Positions 51,985 to 62,815 of a DNA stretch of 64,000 bases are shown piece by piece (the stretch's first letter is position 1; every line of letters begins with the position of its first letter). The notes beneath the pieces are model-generated. The model worked only from the letters and a program-made list of their open reading frames with translations, was not told the DNA's origin and searched no databases. The stretch comes from Eublepharis macularius. Lineage: Eukaryota > Chordata > Lepidosauria > Squamata > Eublepharidae. The stretch covers positions 85,112,217 to 85,176,216 of the forward strand of contig NC_072799.1 of the NCBI RefSeq assembly GCF_028583425.1. Direction: 5' to 3'. Made by a program: the position numbers and the translations under genes.

Positions 51985-53280
51985 ATTACTGTGTGTATAT
52001 CATGAGGCTACAGGTCACTGTAAACACTTTCTTCACGTGTTCGCCTCGGAGCCAACCTGGGCTTGTGCAGACACACCGCAGCTCTGGGGAATGGCTTACG
52101 TTAAAAAAGAAGAGCCTGAACGGGCTCAGAAAGTCACAACCAGGGAACTGAAAGCTCCTGCCTTTCGCTCCCCAGACGGAATAAAGAGACAGGCGCAAGT
52201 GCTGGGAACTAAGGGCCATTTTATTTTGGCAACAGCATAACATTAAACATAGTATGGCAAGCCCTGGGGTCACCCTGGACCTCTGCCTTGACTGTCTGGG
52301 CGAGCCCTTCTGCCCCATGTGCAAGCCATCCAAGGCATGGCCAGGACCTGGCCAGCCAGGCATATAGAACCTCCACCAAGCCTCATAACGCACACACTGC
52401 CATCAAATGTGAGGGGCTGTACTTGTACAGAAGGTCCCATGTGGCAGTCTGCCCTCTTGGCTGGCAGCTGTCAAACAATATCAGCAATCCTGACAGGCTC
52501 CAATTCCCTCTCAAATGAGGACATGCCATGGGTGCTTGCTTACCAGCCCTCTCATTGCTCCCAAAGCCTATCCTGCCACAGAGAACCTGTTTACAGCTCC
52601 ACTACTAGCCCATTGCCACAACCCATACAAGAAGTACAAGGTAGGTAAAAACTCCCCACAGTCAGCCAATTGGAACGAGGAGAAAAAAATCCTACCTGGC
52701 CCTGGGAATCAGCCACCGGCCAGGCCTGTACTATTGTAGGGTGGGTGGGTAGGCCGAGCACGAGGCAACTGCAGAGGAGGGCTGGGCGGAGCCGCCTTAT
52801 AAGCCCTTGGTTCCACCACTCTCCAGATCTCAGGATGGCTGGGAAGAGCGTGCTGCATCTCTTTGTCCGCTAGTGCAGCAAAGAACAGCCCCCGGCTTAA
52901 TGCAGCTTCACCGCCAGCCGGGATGGCTGCATTCTCCCAAGCTTTTCCCCCCATGCAAAAACAGTGCGGGGGAGAGGGGTGTTCCCATTTCTGTGGCTGC
53001 ACCTGCATACAATACCTCTACATGCAGCAGTAGAAATGGGGAAACACTTTCTTCCCCCCACCCCCGCACTGTTTTTTCATAGAGAAAAAACTTGGGAGAA
53101 AGGCAGGAGGACTCCCTCCCCCAGCAGCAGCTTTCCATGCCCACCTGGGCTCTCCCTTTTTTATATACAAGCCATTCCCTAGAGCTGCTTTGTGTCTGCG
53201 AGAGCCCAGGGTGTCTTCGTGGTGAACTCATGAAGGAAGTCATATTTGGAGTGAGCCTAATCTGCTTACTACACACCAGA
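51985..53280. mobile_element. Palindromic element with a 0.76-kb insertion in its left arm
   Basis: The left outer arm (GCAGACACACCGCAGCTCTG, GGAATGGCTTAC at 52050-52100) is mirrored on the right (AAGCCATTCCCTAGAGCTGC at 53168-53190). The inner arms (CCCAAGCTTTTCCCCCCATG, AAAAACAGTGCGGGGG and complement) flank a centre near 53010. The left arm is interrupted between about 52172 and 52932. Open frames inside are not gene-like. Confidence 0.5.
52172..52932 (-). mobile_element. DIRS-like terminal fragment (inserted)
   Basis: CTAAGGGCCATTTTATT, ACTGTCTGGGCGAGCCC and GGCAGTCTGCCCTCTTGG, GGCAGCTGTCAA recur in the same order at 63631-63900. The minus strand carries AATAAAATGGCC, reminiscent of AATAAAGTTGTGGCC in the Ngaro B repeat. 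I infer the terminus of a minus-strand DIRS-type element. No coding part is present. Confidence 0.35.
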
Positions 53281-53523
53281 AGCCCATATATATATCACTC
53301 CTAGGGTGAGCTTTTTCTACCTAATGTGTATATCAACTTCGTGTTTTGCAAAATGCTTTAAAAATTGGTAGCTTGACTGGGCTCTAAATGTATTCCCAGC
53401 TCAAGAAATGACTGCCATTAACCACTGGGAGAGCACCTTAAGCTAACATACTATATAAAAACTCTGAAGAGATGTTCTGCATGTAGAAGACTTGAAGTTA
53501 AATTCTCAGCAATTAAATTCTCC

Positions 53524-53690
53524 AGAGCTCTGTCAGCCCCACCCACCTCACAGGGTAATTGTCATGGGGATAATAATAACAACACACTTTGTAAACTGCT
53601 CTGAGTAGGCGTTAAGTTGTCCTGAAGGGAAGTATATAAATCGAATGTTGTTGTTGTCATTGTTGTTGCTGCTGTTGTTGTTGTTAAAGG
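53524..53690 (+). repeat. Sauria-type SINE, 3' half
   Basis: Begins within the CAGAGCTCTGTCAGCCCCAC body and runs through GTAAACTGCTCTGAGTAGGC to a TTG-repeat tail. The tRNA head is absent. Confidence 0.75.
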
Positions 53691-54623
53691 ACTTCTGATA
53701 TGCTTGGTATGTTTATATGCGACAGTGCTTCAAAGACAAGCTCAGCTTGAACCAAACTACTTGTAAGCTACTTTGCAGTGATAACAGTAAACATAGGTTG
53801 GGGAACTAACTCAGCCTCAGCGCCTATCTCTAAAGCACCCACTTACTCATTAAAATGCAGCCATCTCTGGTAGTTCTGGGAAGAAAGTTGGAAAGGAAAG
53901 CAAGACTCTTATGGAAATACTCTTCTGGAGACATGATAATTGGAAACATTTTCAGCCTTGAGAATAACTTTACAAATGGTATTAAGTAAGTCAGCATCCT
54001 ACAATATGTAGTAAAATTCAAAATGTAGCATGGGATCCTAAGACAGATTCTGCCCTCCCGCTTCCAATTTGGCTCCACTCCAGAACTGCATCTTCCCTGA
54101 GCCATAGGGGACCCTGCAGTCTGTGGTAGGCTGTGGCCTTGGGGTTGTTACCAGAGGAGGAGGAGGAGGAGAGAGGCCTTTGGAGCTCTGAAACGTTTTG
54201 ATCTCAATCCAGGGTCATTCCAATCCAGCTTTTAAACAATGATGCAGTGTTTGGTTGTTTTTTGCAAATAGGAAATGTTGACTTGTGTTGTATACAAAGA
54301 CTCAGAACATTTAATGGCTTTGAAACCCATGAAATAGCTGTCTTATGATAGTCAGTGAAGAGAGACTCATTGTCAAGGTTTGGATCACGGAACTCGTTGC
54401 CTTCCCGTTAGGTTGTTTATAACATTCTGTTTACTTCAGTTGAAGGAATAATCAGAAAATTGGCTATGCTAGATTATAGCTTCTGCCTTATTTATTTGAC
54501 AACTATTAAAGCTACGATTCTTGCCTTGCTAACTCATGCCATTAACATTGCCTTTGCACATTTTTATATGATTCATTCTCTTAACATTAAAACATCTAAT
54601 ACCTCTTCCTTTTTTATATTTAG
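53691..54623 (+). other. Intron directly upstream of the DLC1 exon
   Basis: No repeat boundaries recognised. The segment ends with a pyrimidine-rich acceptor (CTCTTCCTTTTTTATATTTAG). Confidence 0.45.
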
Positions 54624-54737
54624 ATGCTCAGGAGGTAAAACCATTTCACCCTTTGGTGCATTTCATGGATGCCGTATAATGTCTTTCCTGGCCCAGATTG
54701 CATTACACTTGGGAACCTGTTGCTAAAGTGTTATGAC
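54624..54737 (+). promoter_or_regulatory. DLC1: DLC1 long-isoform 5' leader with upstream ATGs
   Basis: From the splice acceptor to the start codon, three short upstream frames begin with ATG: 54624-54638, 54665-54679, and 54680 to a stop at about 54727. An additional in-frame ATG at 54669 would lengthen the protein by 23 residues. Upstream ATGs usually reduce translation, so control at this level is possible. Confidence 0.5.
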
Positions 54738-55772
54738 ATGTCTCTAGCAATCAGAAAAAGAAGCTGGGAAGAGCATGTGACCCAATGGATGGGCTTGCCT
54801 TTTGATTCGATCGATTCTAATATATTATGCAGGCATGGCCTAGTTGCTGACAACTTGCAGGCCAGTATGGAAAATGACGGCGTTCGGAGAGGTGGCCAGA
54901 AAGAAACGAGCGCTTCCTTGCCAGATTGCTGTCACAGTGGAGAACTGGTAGGTTTCCCCCTGAAACTGCTGGGTAGTGTTTTCAAAGAGGTGGATGAAAA
55001 TGACAATCATCAAGAGAAAGAAGAGTTTCTCTCATTGAAAGACAGCACGGAAACTTTGGTCAACACTTCTGTTGAGGATGATGATGATGATAGTAGTGAT
55101 GAAACTGAGCTCAGTCTGGAGAAAACCAACCTCCATGTTGCTCAGGTTGGAGAGAAATTATCAGATGAACGGAATGACCTGGGAAGAGCAGAGCCCTTCA
55201 GGAAGATTGAACCAAGGGTGGAAGAAGAGGAGGGATCTACACAAACTTGTGTGCTAGCAGGGAAAGTGAATGAACCTCAGTATGATGCAGTTCCCAAACT
55301 GGTGAATGTTGAGGACAATCTTTGTGACAGAAGGAAAGAAAGCTTGGAACTTTATCGTGACAACAGCTGTGGTGAAAATGGTTGGAAAGAAAACTTATGT
55401 CAGTTTCAGGACACAATTGTGTCTGAGAAAAAGATAGGCCATACTGCAGTAGGTGTGCAACGATACAGAAAATTGGAGACTTCTAATGATATATGTGAAA
55501 AAACTCTCTGCAGTCCAGCAAATGATCGGCTTTTTCCTGGCCAACGTCACGACAAATACGGTCAGGAAGCCTTTGCTGCAGACTCCAATGACTATCTTTC
55601 CCCATTGCTAGACTCTCGTTTGTTATCAGGAGACAATGACCTGGATGGATTTGCAGATTCTCAAGACACACTTATCACAAGTGTGCACTCAGTGGAAGGT
55701 GGAACCTATTTAAAGAACAGCCTAGCCCTGCACGAGGCTACAGAGAGTCAAGTCATACTGCGCAAAAGAAAG
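54738..55772 (+). CDS. DLC1: DLC1 long isoform, N-terminal coding exon
   Basis: The 345 codons from the ATG at 54738 open with MSLAIRKRSWEEHVTQWMG and continue with CRHGLVADNLQASME, SLPDCCHSGEL, KEVDENDNHQ and EFLSLKDSTETLV, ending LRKRK at the donor AAG/GTAAGA (55772/55773). This is the amino-terminal extension of the longest isoform of DLC1, as I recall it in mammals. DLC1 is a Rho GTPase-activating protein of focal adhesions, with SAM, RhoGAP and START domains encoded by later exons that are not in this window. The middle part is acidic (VEDDDDDSSDE near residues 112-121) and poorly conserved. Splice phase is 0. Codons past 55772 are intron read-through. The exon appears intact. Confidence 0.9.
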
Positions 55773-56299
55773 GTAAGAAGTGGAAATGGTAAGCTGAGTC
55801 TAAGGGGGTTTTCTCCCTCATGGTTTACTGGAAGAATGGATTTTATTCTCTTTTCTTGATTAGATCAATTCCAGCTGTTGAAATGGCTCAGTGAAGTGCT
55901 GGATATGATTTAGTGTACAGTTAACAGTCAAAGGGACTTTCATACAGTTCAAGGTTCCTATCAAAATCCAAGGTTCAGCTTCCCTCAATTTGAGTCTTTC
56001 CCAGTATATTCCTAATGTGTATGTAATGATGCCTACAATTGCAAGATTTATTTGGGGGGTATCCTTGATTTGTAACCATCCTGTAAAGAGTTTGCTAATA
56101 TTGGCTTTATAAAGATTCCTTTATAAACTGGATGAGATGCCAGTTTAGATGCAAAACAAAGACACCTGAAGGAACCACTAAATTCCACCTAAAATGATAT
56201 TTGAATTGCAGTGTCCTGATAAGGAAAAAATGTATACACATTTCTAAGAAAGTCTCATAAGGTTGGCAACATTTATGAGCAGATCTTCCTATACTTTGG
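55773..56299 (+). other. Start of the downstream DLC1 intron
   Basis: Follows a strong donor (AAGGTAAGAAG). No other features recognised. Confidence 0.6.
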
Positions 56300-56582
56300 C
56301 TGTTTCAACACGTTCTTAAAGGGACAGCCCACTCACTGAATGTTGACGGCTTTCCCCCTTAACTCCAGATGTCTCCATTTTCAAAATGATTGCAGGCTGT
56401 TTGGCTTCCATTTTTTCAGCACCTTTTCTGGGACCACGGGAAAGTGCAGTCGCAGAAAAGGCGCCAAATAAACGGAAGCCAAACAGCCTGTAACTGTTTT
56501 GAAAATGGAGTCATCTGGAGTCAAGGGGAAAAGCCACCCACATTCAGTGAGTGGGCCATCCCTTTAAGGACATGTGGAAAAG
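56300..56582. mobile_element. Palindromic miniature element
   Basis: The left arm (TTTCAACACGTTCTTAAAGGGAC, CCACTCACTGAATGT) and right arm (ACATTCAGTGAGTGGGCC, CCTTTAAGGACATG) are inverted. Inner arms (GCAGGCTGTTTGGCTTCC, TTTTCAAAATGA) also pair. No coding capacity. Confidence 0.7.
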
Positions 56583-57077
56583 GTCTTAGTTTCTGCAGTT
56601 TTGTTTAAGGTGGAAATCAGAGTGTATTTGGAAGGTCTTGTGAGGGTGAAATGTCTGTAGGAATATGCAGGAGGTAAAAAGGATTTCAATAAGATTCATA
56701 ACATGAATTGGGGAGGTTTTGTATATCTCATCTTGCATATCCCTTAGGGTGCTAAATGACGTTGGCATCTTGAGGCTTTGTATGCTTTCTTGCATTGCTA
56801 GCTGTGGTTGTATGCCATCATGCATCAGAATGTCACTCATTTCTACTCTTCTCACATCCATTAATTGGACTGAATGGCAAATGGGTTTTGGTGGCAACAT
56901 CCCTCAAGTTGGCCTCCCTGTCTGTACATTCAAGACTTCTTCTCCATAAAAAAACAGCATAGAGAAAAGTGTTTGCATGTTCAAATTCTCAGGTGCCCAG
57001 AGGTGCAAAAGGGATCCTTATGGAAACATGAGAAAGCACTTTCAGTACTGTACAAATGCTTCCTCTTACTCCTCTGA

Positions 57078-57272
57078 CAGAGAGCCAAGCTACAAGTGAC
57101 GAATGACACTTGAACGGCAAGTGAACAGACTCGCATGCATTCCTCCCCATTCACTTGCACTCCACTTGCACTCCACTTGATCACGTAGTAGAGCACGAGA
57201 GAACAGGGAGGAATACATGTGAGTCTGTTCACTTGCCGTTCAAGTGTCATTAGTCACTTGTAGCTTGGCCCA
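57078..57272. mobile_element. AAGCTACAAGTGACG inverted-repeat element, copy 5
   Basis: The ends AGAGAGCCAAGCTACAAGTG and CACTTGTAGCTTGGCCCAGAG are inverted, with the GAACGGCAAGTGAACAGACTC arms of copies 1 and 4. Confidence 0.72.
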
Positions 57273-58523
57273 GAGTTGTTTTAAATCCCTCTTTGTTAGA
57301 CTTCTTCTCAGGCCCCTGAATCTTTATTCATAGAGAGTAAGAGAGTACATTTATTGTTTGTGGCCAAAGGCCATTACAATCTATTACAAATCTGCCTTAT
57401 TCATAAGGTAGAATTAATTTTGCCTGCAGCTGGATTGCAGGATTAAAGTGTAAAGATAGCTTCTTTTTTTCTCTGTTAATTCTGTCCATGCCTGTGGCTG
57501 AAGTCTTCCCATCCTCAATAGTTGATAACAGCAGTTAAAGCAAAATGCTGACTCTCTCCTTTTGCCTGTTTCTAGGAAACATATGCAGAGGGGAGCAATA
57601 CAAGACTCAAATGTCTGCTTTCGATAAACCATAAGTGAGATTTGCAGTGTATCAGCGATTCCTCTCGGCAGGGCAGTCTCTAAAAGATAAGTCAGTAACC
57701 TGCCATGCTAGGCATTTTGAATTCCTCAGATAGCCTTCACTATTGTGTGAGAACTTATGGATGATATAATCACCTGGGAAGAATGGTTAAAGTTGGAGGC
57801 TGCTGAATTGCTATCTTGGCCCTTAAGAAAGACCGCACTGAATTTTATGTTCCCCTTTCCCCTTTCAAAAGTGGGAGTGGTGTTTGACAGATATTCCAAC
57901 CTGACACATCTCAATAGCTGAGCATTTTATTGAGTTATTGTTGCAAACAATAAACCAGAAAAAGCTAGTTAAACCAAATAACTCAGTTTGGTCAAGAAAA
58001 GTTATTAGTGTATATATGTTATATTAACATCTACATACTTTAGGTTATTTACAGATTTTAATGAAATGGAGATAGCGCTGTGTGCTTTTTAAGGTAAACA
58101 GTTGTAATTCCATTGCACTGGAATTGGCATTTCAGTGCATGTCATCTATAAATGTAGTGAAGTTAGTATTATATTGACACCAGTACTTTGATGAGTGTTA
58201 TTGTAGTAGCTTAGGACACAGGCTCAGGTTAATAGTCAATATCCATATATATCACTCGGTTTTCCTATACTTGATTACACGTGGGACCTAGTTCAGGCAT
58301 TCATTCTACTACATGGATAGGAGTCCTCTTTGGAACTCTCCTAACCAGTCCACTGAACAAGAAAAGCTTGGGGTGAAGCCAAACATTCTAACTGTGGTGG
58401 AAGTGCTTTGAACACACATTCAAAACCCACATGTATCACTCCTTACTGGCTTTCCATAATTTTCCCTGAAGTGTCCCAAGGAGGGAAAATGAGAAGTTCC
58501 CAACCATTAACATATCTTTAGTA
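57273..58523. other. No recognised feature
   Basis: Intronic AT-rich sequence with no supported exon. Confidence 0.4.
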
Positions 58524-58589
58524 GTTATGACTAGACATGGGCACGAACAGAAAAAAAAACCGAACATGGTGTGTGTTGTTCATTATGAA

Positions 58590-59440
58590 TCACAATACAG
58601 GAGGGGTTCCAAATACAATGAAAAACACGAAAGGGGCTCCCCCCTGGAACCCAATCAAGTCACCAAAGATATATACAAAAGCTTTTTAGTCAATTACGTA
58701 CACTTCACACATTACCCAATCATACATATAGTTATTCCACATAAATAAGCTCAATCCAATACAATGGTGTAATGTCCCATAAATGTTTGTGGAATGGAAA
58801 TGGCATCCGCGGCAAAATTCTATTCAAAAGAGAAAAAATCTCCAATTTGCAGGTAAGTTCACTTCATCAACCAAAAGCATATATCCGGTACCATGTTTTC
58901 CACCACCTTAAGGGCAATTCAACCCTTGGAGAAGATTTTCATCAATGGTTCGGCACCTCCAAGGGAGTCCAACGGCTCCTGTATAACGGGATTTCCCCAA
59001 CAATTGGCTGGTTCAGCACATCCAAGAGAGCACAACTGCTCCTATAGGGCGGGATTCTCCCGACAGTTGGCAACGAGCTTACTAGCATCATGATGACCGG
59101 TTGGTCATCATGCCTGTGGCCATTGTAATGTTTGCGCATTGAGCGTACCTTTAGCATCTATTAAACATCCTGTTACAGCGTTAATATGGCCAGGATGAAG
59201 GAGCCCCAAAACGAGTGATATTAAACGCTAGCAAGCTCTTTTGAATAGAATTTTGTCACAGATGCCATTTCCATTCCACAAACATTTACGGGACATTACA
59301 CCATTGTATTAGATTGAGCTTATTTATGTGGAATAACTATATGTATGATTGGGTAATGTGTGAAGTGTGCGTAATTGACTAAAAAGCTTTTGTATATATC
59401 TTTGGTGACTTGATTGGGTTCCGGGGGGGAGCCCCTTTCG
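58590..59440. mobile_element. Long inverted-repeat element, possibly Penelope-like
   Basis: Arms of over 200 bp are inverted: CACGAAAGGGGCTCCCCCC with GGAACCCAATCAAGTCACC on the left (58626 onward) and the complement ending GGGAGCCCCTTTCGTG on the right (59442). GTGTGTTGTTCATTA appears at both outer edges (about 58569-58583 and about 59440-59454) and once in the empty-site relative, suggesting a target duplication of about 15 bp. A GATGAAGGAGCCCCAAAACG block at about 59194 is hammerhead-like. No ORF. Confidence 0.45.
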
Positions 59441-59704
59441 TGTGTTGTTCATTACCATCCATAAACAACAACAGACACTGACGCACATGATCCTGTCATG
59501 ATGAACATGTTTGTTGTTCGTGGGGCCCAGCAGGCTCTCCTCCAGCCATCAAGATCCCTACTGCATCACTCCCAGAAACCTTACCTGAGCAGGCAGCAGG
59601 AAAGTTACCAATAATAAATAAGATGCAGAGGAGTTAGCCGTGTTAGTCTGTAGTAGCAAAATCAAAAAGAGTCCAGTAGCACCTTTAAGACTAACCAACT
59701 TTAT

Positions 59705-59744
59705 TGGAGCATAAACTTTCGAGAATCACAGTTCTCTTCGTCAG
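59705..59744 (-). ncRNA. Hammerhead-like motif, left arm
   Basis: On the minus strand: CTGACGA (59744-59738), one A, stem GAGAA, loop CTGTGA, stem TTCTC, GAAA (59720-59717), then GTTTATGCTCC. Core residues agree with the hammerhead consensus. Confidence 0.42.
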
Positions 59745-59750
59745 ATGCAC

Positions 59751-59790
59751 CTGACGAAGAGAACTGTGATTCTCGAAAGCATATGCTACA
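59751..59790 (+). ncRNA. Hammerhead-like motif, right arm
   Basis: CTGACGA (59751-59757), one A, stem GAGAA, loop CTGTGA, stem TTCTC, GAAA (59775-59778), then GCATATGCTAC, which offers a two-to-three-pair stem III (GC/GC) and a UA cleavage-site dinucleotide. Confidence 0.45.
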
Positions 59791-60325
59791 ATAAAGTTGG
59801 TTAGTCTTAAAGGTGCTACTAGACTCTTTTTAATAATAAATAATTGCTTGGCCCCAGAGCCTGGCAGCAGCCCTGGAACCTGAAGGGGTAGATCCCTATC
59901 CCACCACACGCAAAGAAAATTCAAGCTCCAATGCACTCATCCTGTCTCTCTAACAGCAGCTGTCTCTCCCTGAAAGCCAGAGCTGGGAGCCCCCTCCCCC
60001 CCCCTGGTCTTTTCCTCTTGTAACAAATTTGGAGCTCCACACTTGGAAGGAAGACCTGCCTATAAAGCTAAATTGGGCTTAGATTGGGGTTTCCAGGGCA
60101 ACAGCAGGAGTTCAGAGTTCAGACAATCCCTGCCTGAGTTGCCATGGGAATTGATTGCAGGTGCCAGACTGTCTGGCTTGAAGAACAGCAACGAATGAGG
60201 CTTGCAACGACCACCTGTTTGTTTAGAATGGGGCCTCACGAACAGCTTGTTTGCGAACAGCAGATTGGGCTGTTCGTGGGTTTTTTCAGTTCGTATTGCT
60301 GTTCATGCCCATCTCTAGTTATGAC

Positions 60326-61789
60326 AGCCTACAGTCTCTGTAAAGAAGTTGTTCATTATATGCTCTGATATATAGCCCCTGTTTAAAGTTAGAATCAAAG
60401 TTCTATGCTGCGTGGGAAGTGATGTGGGTATACGACATGGACATATTGTGAGTCAGTTAATATGAAAACCCATATACACAAATTAGCTTTCCATATGCAC
60501 AATTAGCTTTCCCTTTCATGACAGGTAAGGATCATGCAAATCAAGCCTTGGTTTCCCTGGCATTAAAGTCTTGTACATACAGTGCGTGTGTACAGGCAAT
60601 GTACGCAGAGGAGGGAACTAGGATCAGATTGAGTAATTCTGCCTATATTTTTTAAGCCTACTGTCAACATGGAACCTACACGTGTAGGTTCGGTCTGATC
60701 CCCATCACATGGGAATGTCTTTTTATGAATGGCAAACCGTAGCTGGCTGAGTGTTCACCCTAAACTTTAGCTGCCAAGCAAGCATGTACATTGGAAAAAA
60801 CTATGAAATACATAATGGTTTATAACTTGTGCTCACATTGATCAGAAGAAAATGATGGTACCATAGAAGACTGCGAGTATATAGGAAACGCAAGAACAAG
60901 GTACACTGTGTTGGGACATTCACAATGTGCAGATCAAACTGAAACCATAACAGACAAAACTGTTTACAACAAATGCACTAGAAATTTTGCAATTTTGTTG
61001 CAGCATCTTAATTAAAATTTATATATTTAGATGTTTTATGTCATTTGTACTATGAGTTTACGCAAATGTGGCCATAAATATTATCTTTGTCCCTTTGGAA
61101 GCTGTGGAATGCCGCCTCACAGACATCAACCATGTTTGGATAGAACCATGACGGATTCCAAACAATCTCAAAATATTTAGAACGAGTATGGAACAAAGCA
61201 CAATCCTTCATGGGATCATTCCAGGACCTTACAGTGTAACCTTTATGCAAATTATAATTTTGACACATTTTTGCAACAGCACGCAGCCATAAATTTGAGA
61301 GGCTGCCGATACTGTCTAGACTGCAAGCACGAGATCCATACTACAACCATTGTGCATCAAGTCAGGAAACACTGCCTAAAATGGTAATAAATGCAGTTTT
61401 ATATATGGCTTTACATCCACATGCCAAAATCTGCTTGACTAGCATCAGGGAACTAAAGTAATTGATGTTCTGTAGATTCCCCATTAACTGAACCATTAAA
61501 ATATGTTCCGAATTTCCTGAATATTCCCTGTATAGCAACATATGCCTAAGCAAAGAACCCTCTTGCTGTAATGTTTATAAAAGTAGTCACATTAAAGCAC
61601 AAATTCTCTATTTAGGAATAAATTATTTTGACACTTATTATGAAGAAAAAAGGTGTGCCTTTCATCTGGGCCTCTTCTTTCCTCTACTTTCTGTTCCTAA
61701 TGCCATTCATTCTGTAATTCTCATGCCCTTACCTGCTTTGTTCCCATTCTTTCGGCAATTGAAAGCTTTCCTCTTTCTATCTTAGCTCT
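60326..61789. other. No recognised feature
   Basis: AT-rich intronic sequence. No supported exon or repeat. Confidence 0.4.
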
Positions 61790-61880
61790 CTTTCTTCTGA
61801 TGGAGCTTTGATTCTTGAAAGCTTGTACCCTGAAAATCTTGTTAGTCTTCAAGGTGCCACTGGACCCAAATCTTGCTCTC
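61790..61880 (+). repeat. Penelope-like tail remnant
   Basis: TTCTGATGGAGCTTTGATTC, TTGAAAGCTTGTACCCTG and GTTAGTCTTCAAGGTGCC follow the standard block order. CTGATGG and GAAA correspond to the hammerhead-like core; the stem is decayed. Confidence 0.55.
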
Positions 61881-62182
61881 CATCTATCATCTTCTCTTCC
61901 CATTCAGCTTCCCAGCCCTTCGCTTCCCTAGTCATCATCTACACATTGCACATCATCTACACCTTTCTGCCATTTTGTCTGTGTGAAGATTTTCATGGTC
62001 AAACTGACTTTTAACATACCACACACAACCTTCACTGTTTTTCAAGATTCTGTTGTTGATGGTTCCCACTAAGCAACAGGAACGTTTCAGAACATTCTGT
62101 GACATCACAGTAACTTAGCCAATAACTAGGGGAAATATGCAGAAAAGCAGGAGAAAGGTGGCAAGCAAAGTTTTAGCCCATT

Positions 62183-62224
62183 ATACCTATAAGACAGGAA
62201 TTTTGATTCCTGTCTTATAGGTAT
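62183..62224. repeat. Perfect 18-bp hairpin
   Basis: ATACCTATAAGACAGGAA is followed after 6 bases by its exact complement. No other copy is seen in the window. Confidence 0.9.
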
Positions 62225-62634
62225 GACGGGATATTGATGCTAATTCTGCAAACTTCTTTTTGCTTTATTTATTTCAAAAGTTTCTGTTCATCCCCACCCA
62301 TCAGGTTACAGTACACCATTCTCACTTACTTGATTTGCTTACTCGTGTATGTATGCAACTCTAACACTTCTCCTGTTCACTCCCCCACTTTTCTACTTTT
62401 TCCTTTCCTCTCCCAAAGACCTGCTTTATATCCAGTTTAAGAAAATGAAAGATACACTTTTAAGATGTTCTCTTTCATTGATCTGACACATCCAGTCGCA
62501 GCGATGGTTGTGACTGATTTAGCTACATGACTAAAGTAAATTTTGGGATAGGTACATATCCATCATCAGGTATACTCCCATTGGTGGCAGATTAATAAAG
62601 CTTTCCTAAGGATATTCATTTTATATTTGTACCA

Positions 62635-62815
62635 TAGGGTTTCCACGTCCCCTTACCTGTAAACAGAAGCGCAGGTGGTGCCTGGCCAGGGGGTGGGGTG
62701 GGGGGTACCGCATCTCTTCGGTCTTGCATGTTCACTTTCTGCAGTCTCCCTGATGACATCACTTCCTATTTAAAGGGAAACCTAGTGAGATTCTTTTGCT
62801 TCTGGTTTAAACAGC
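62635..62815. repeat. Element B-like fragment
   Basis: Begins ATAGGGTTTCCACGTCCCC and contains GATGACATCACTTCC, features of the element B family. The right end is unclear. Confidence 0.35.

Larger units (their letters stand above)
59626..59835. mobile_element. Penelope-like tail as an inverted dimer
   Basis: The left arm is the minus-strand tail, read here as GTTAGTCTGTAGTAGC, GAGTCCAGTAGCACC and TCGAGAATCACAGTTCTC. The right arm is its plus-strand copy ending GGTGCTACTAGACTC. They meet at GATGCACCTGACG, and the pairing is nearly perfect. It lies inside the hAT element. Confidence 0.75.
58532..60317. mobile_element. hAT element with TAGACATGGGCAC termini, copy 2
   Basis: The ends TAGACATGGGCACGAACAG and CTGTTCATGCCCATCTCTA are inverted. 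The flanks are a perfect 8-bp duplication GTTATGAC (58524-58531 and 60318-60325). It contains two nested insertions (about 58590-59440 and 59626-59835) and otherwise matches copy 1 at 22558-24332. No transposase. Confidence 0.88.

Noticed and set aside
54460-54726. Open frame of 88 codons just before the DLC1 exon.
   Set aside because: It crosses the splice acceptor at 54623/54624 and is in a different frame from DLC1.
62183-62224. Hairpin as a transcription terminator.
   Set aside because: Intrinsic terminators are a bacterial feature. This is vertebrate DNA and no T tract follows.
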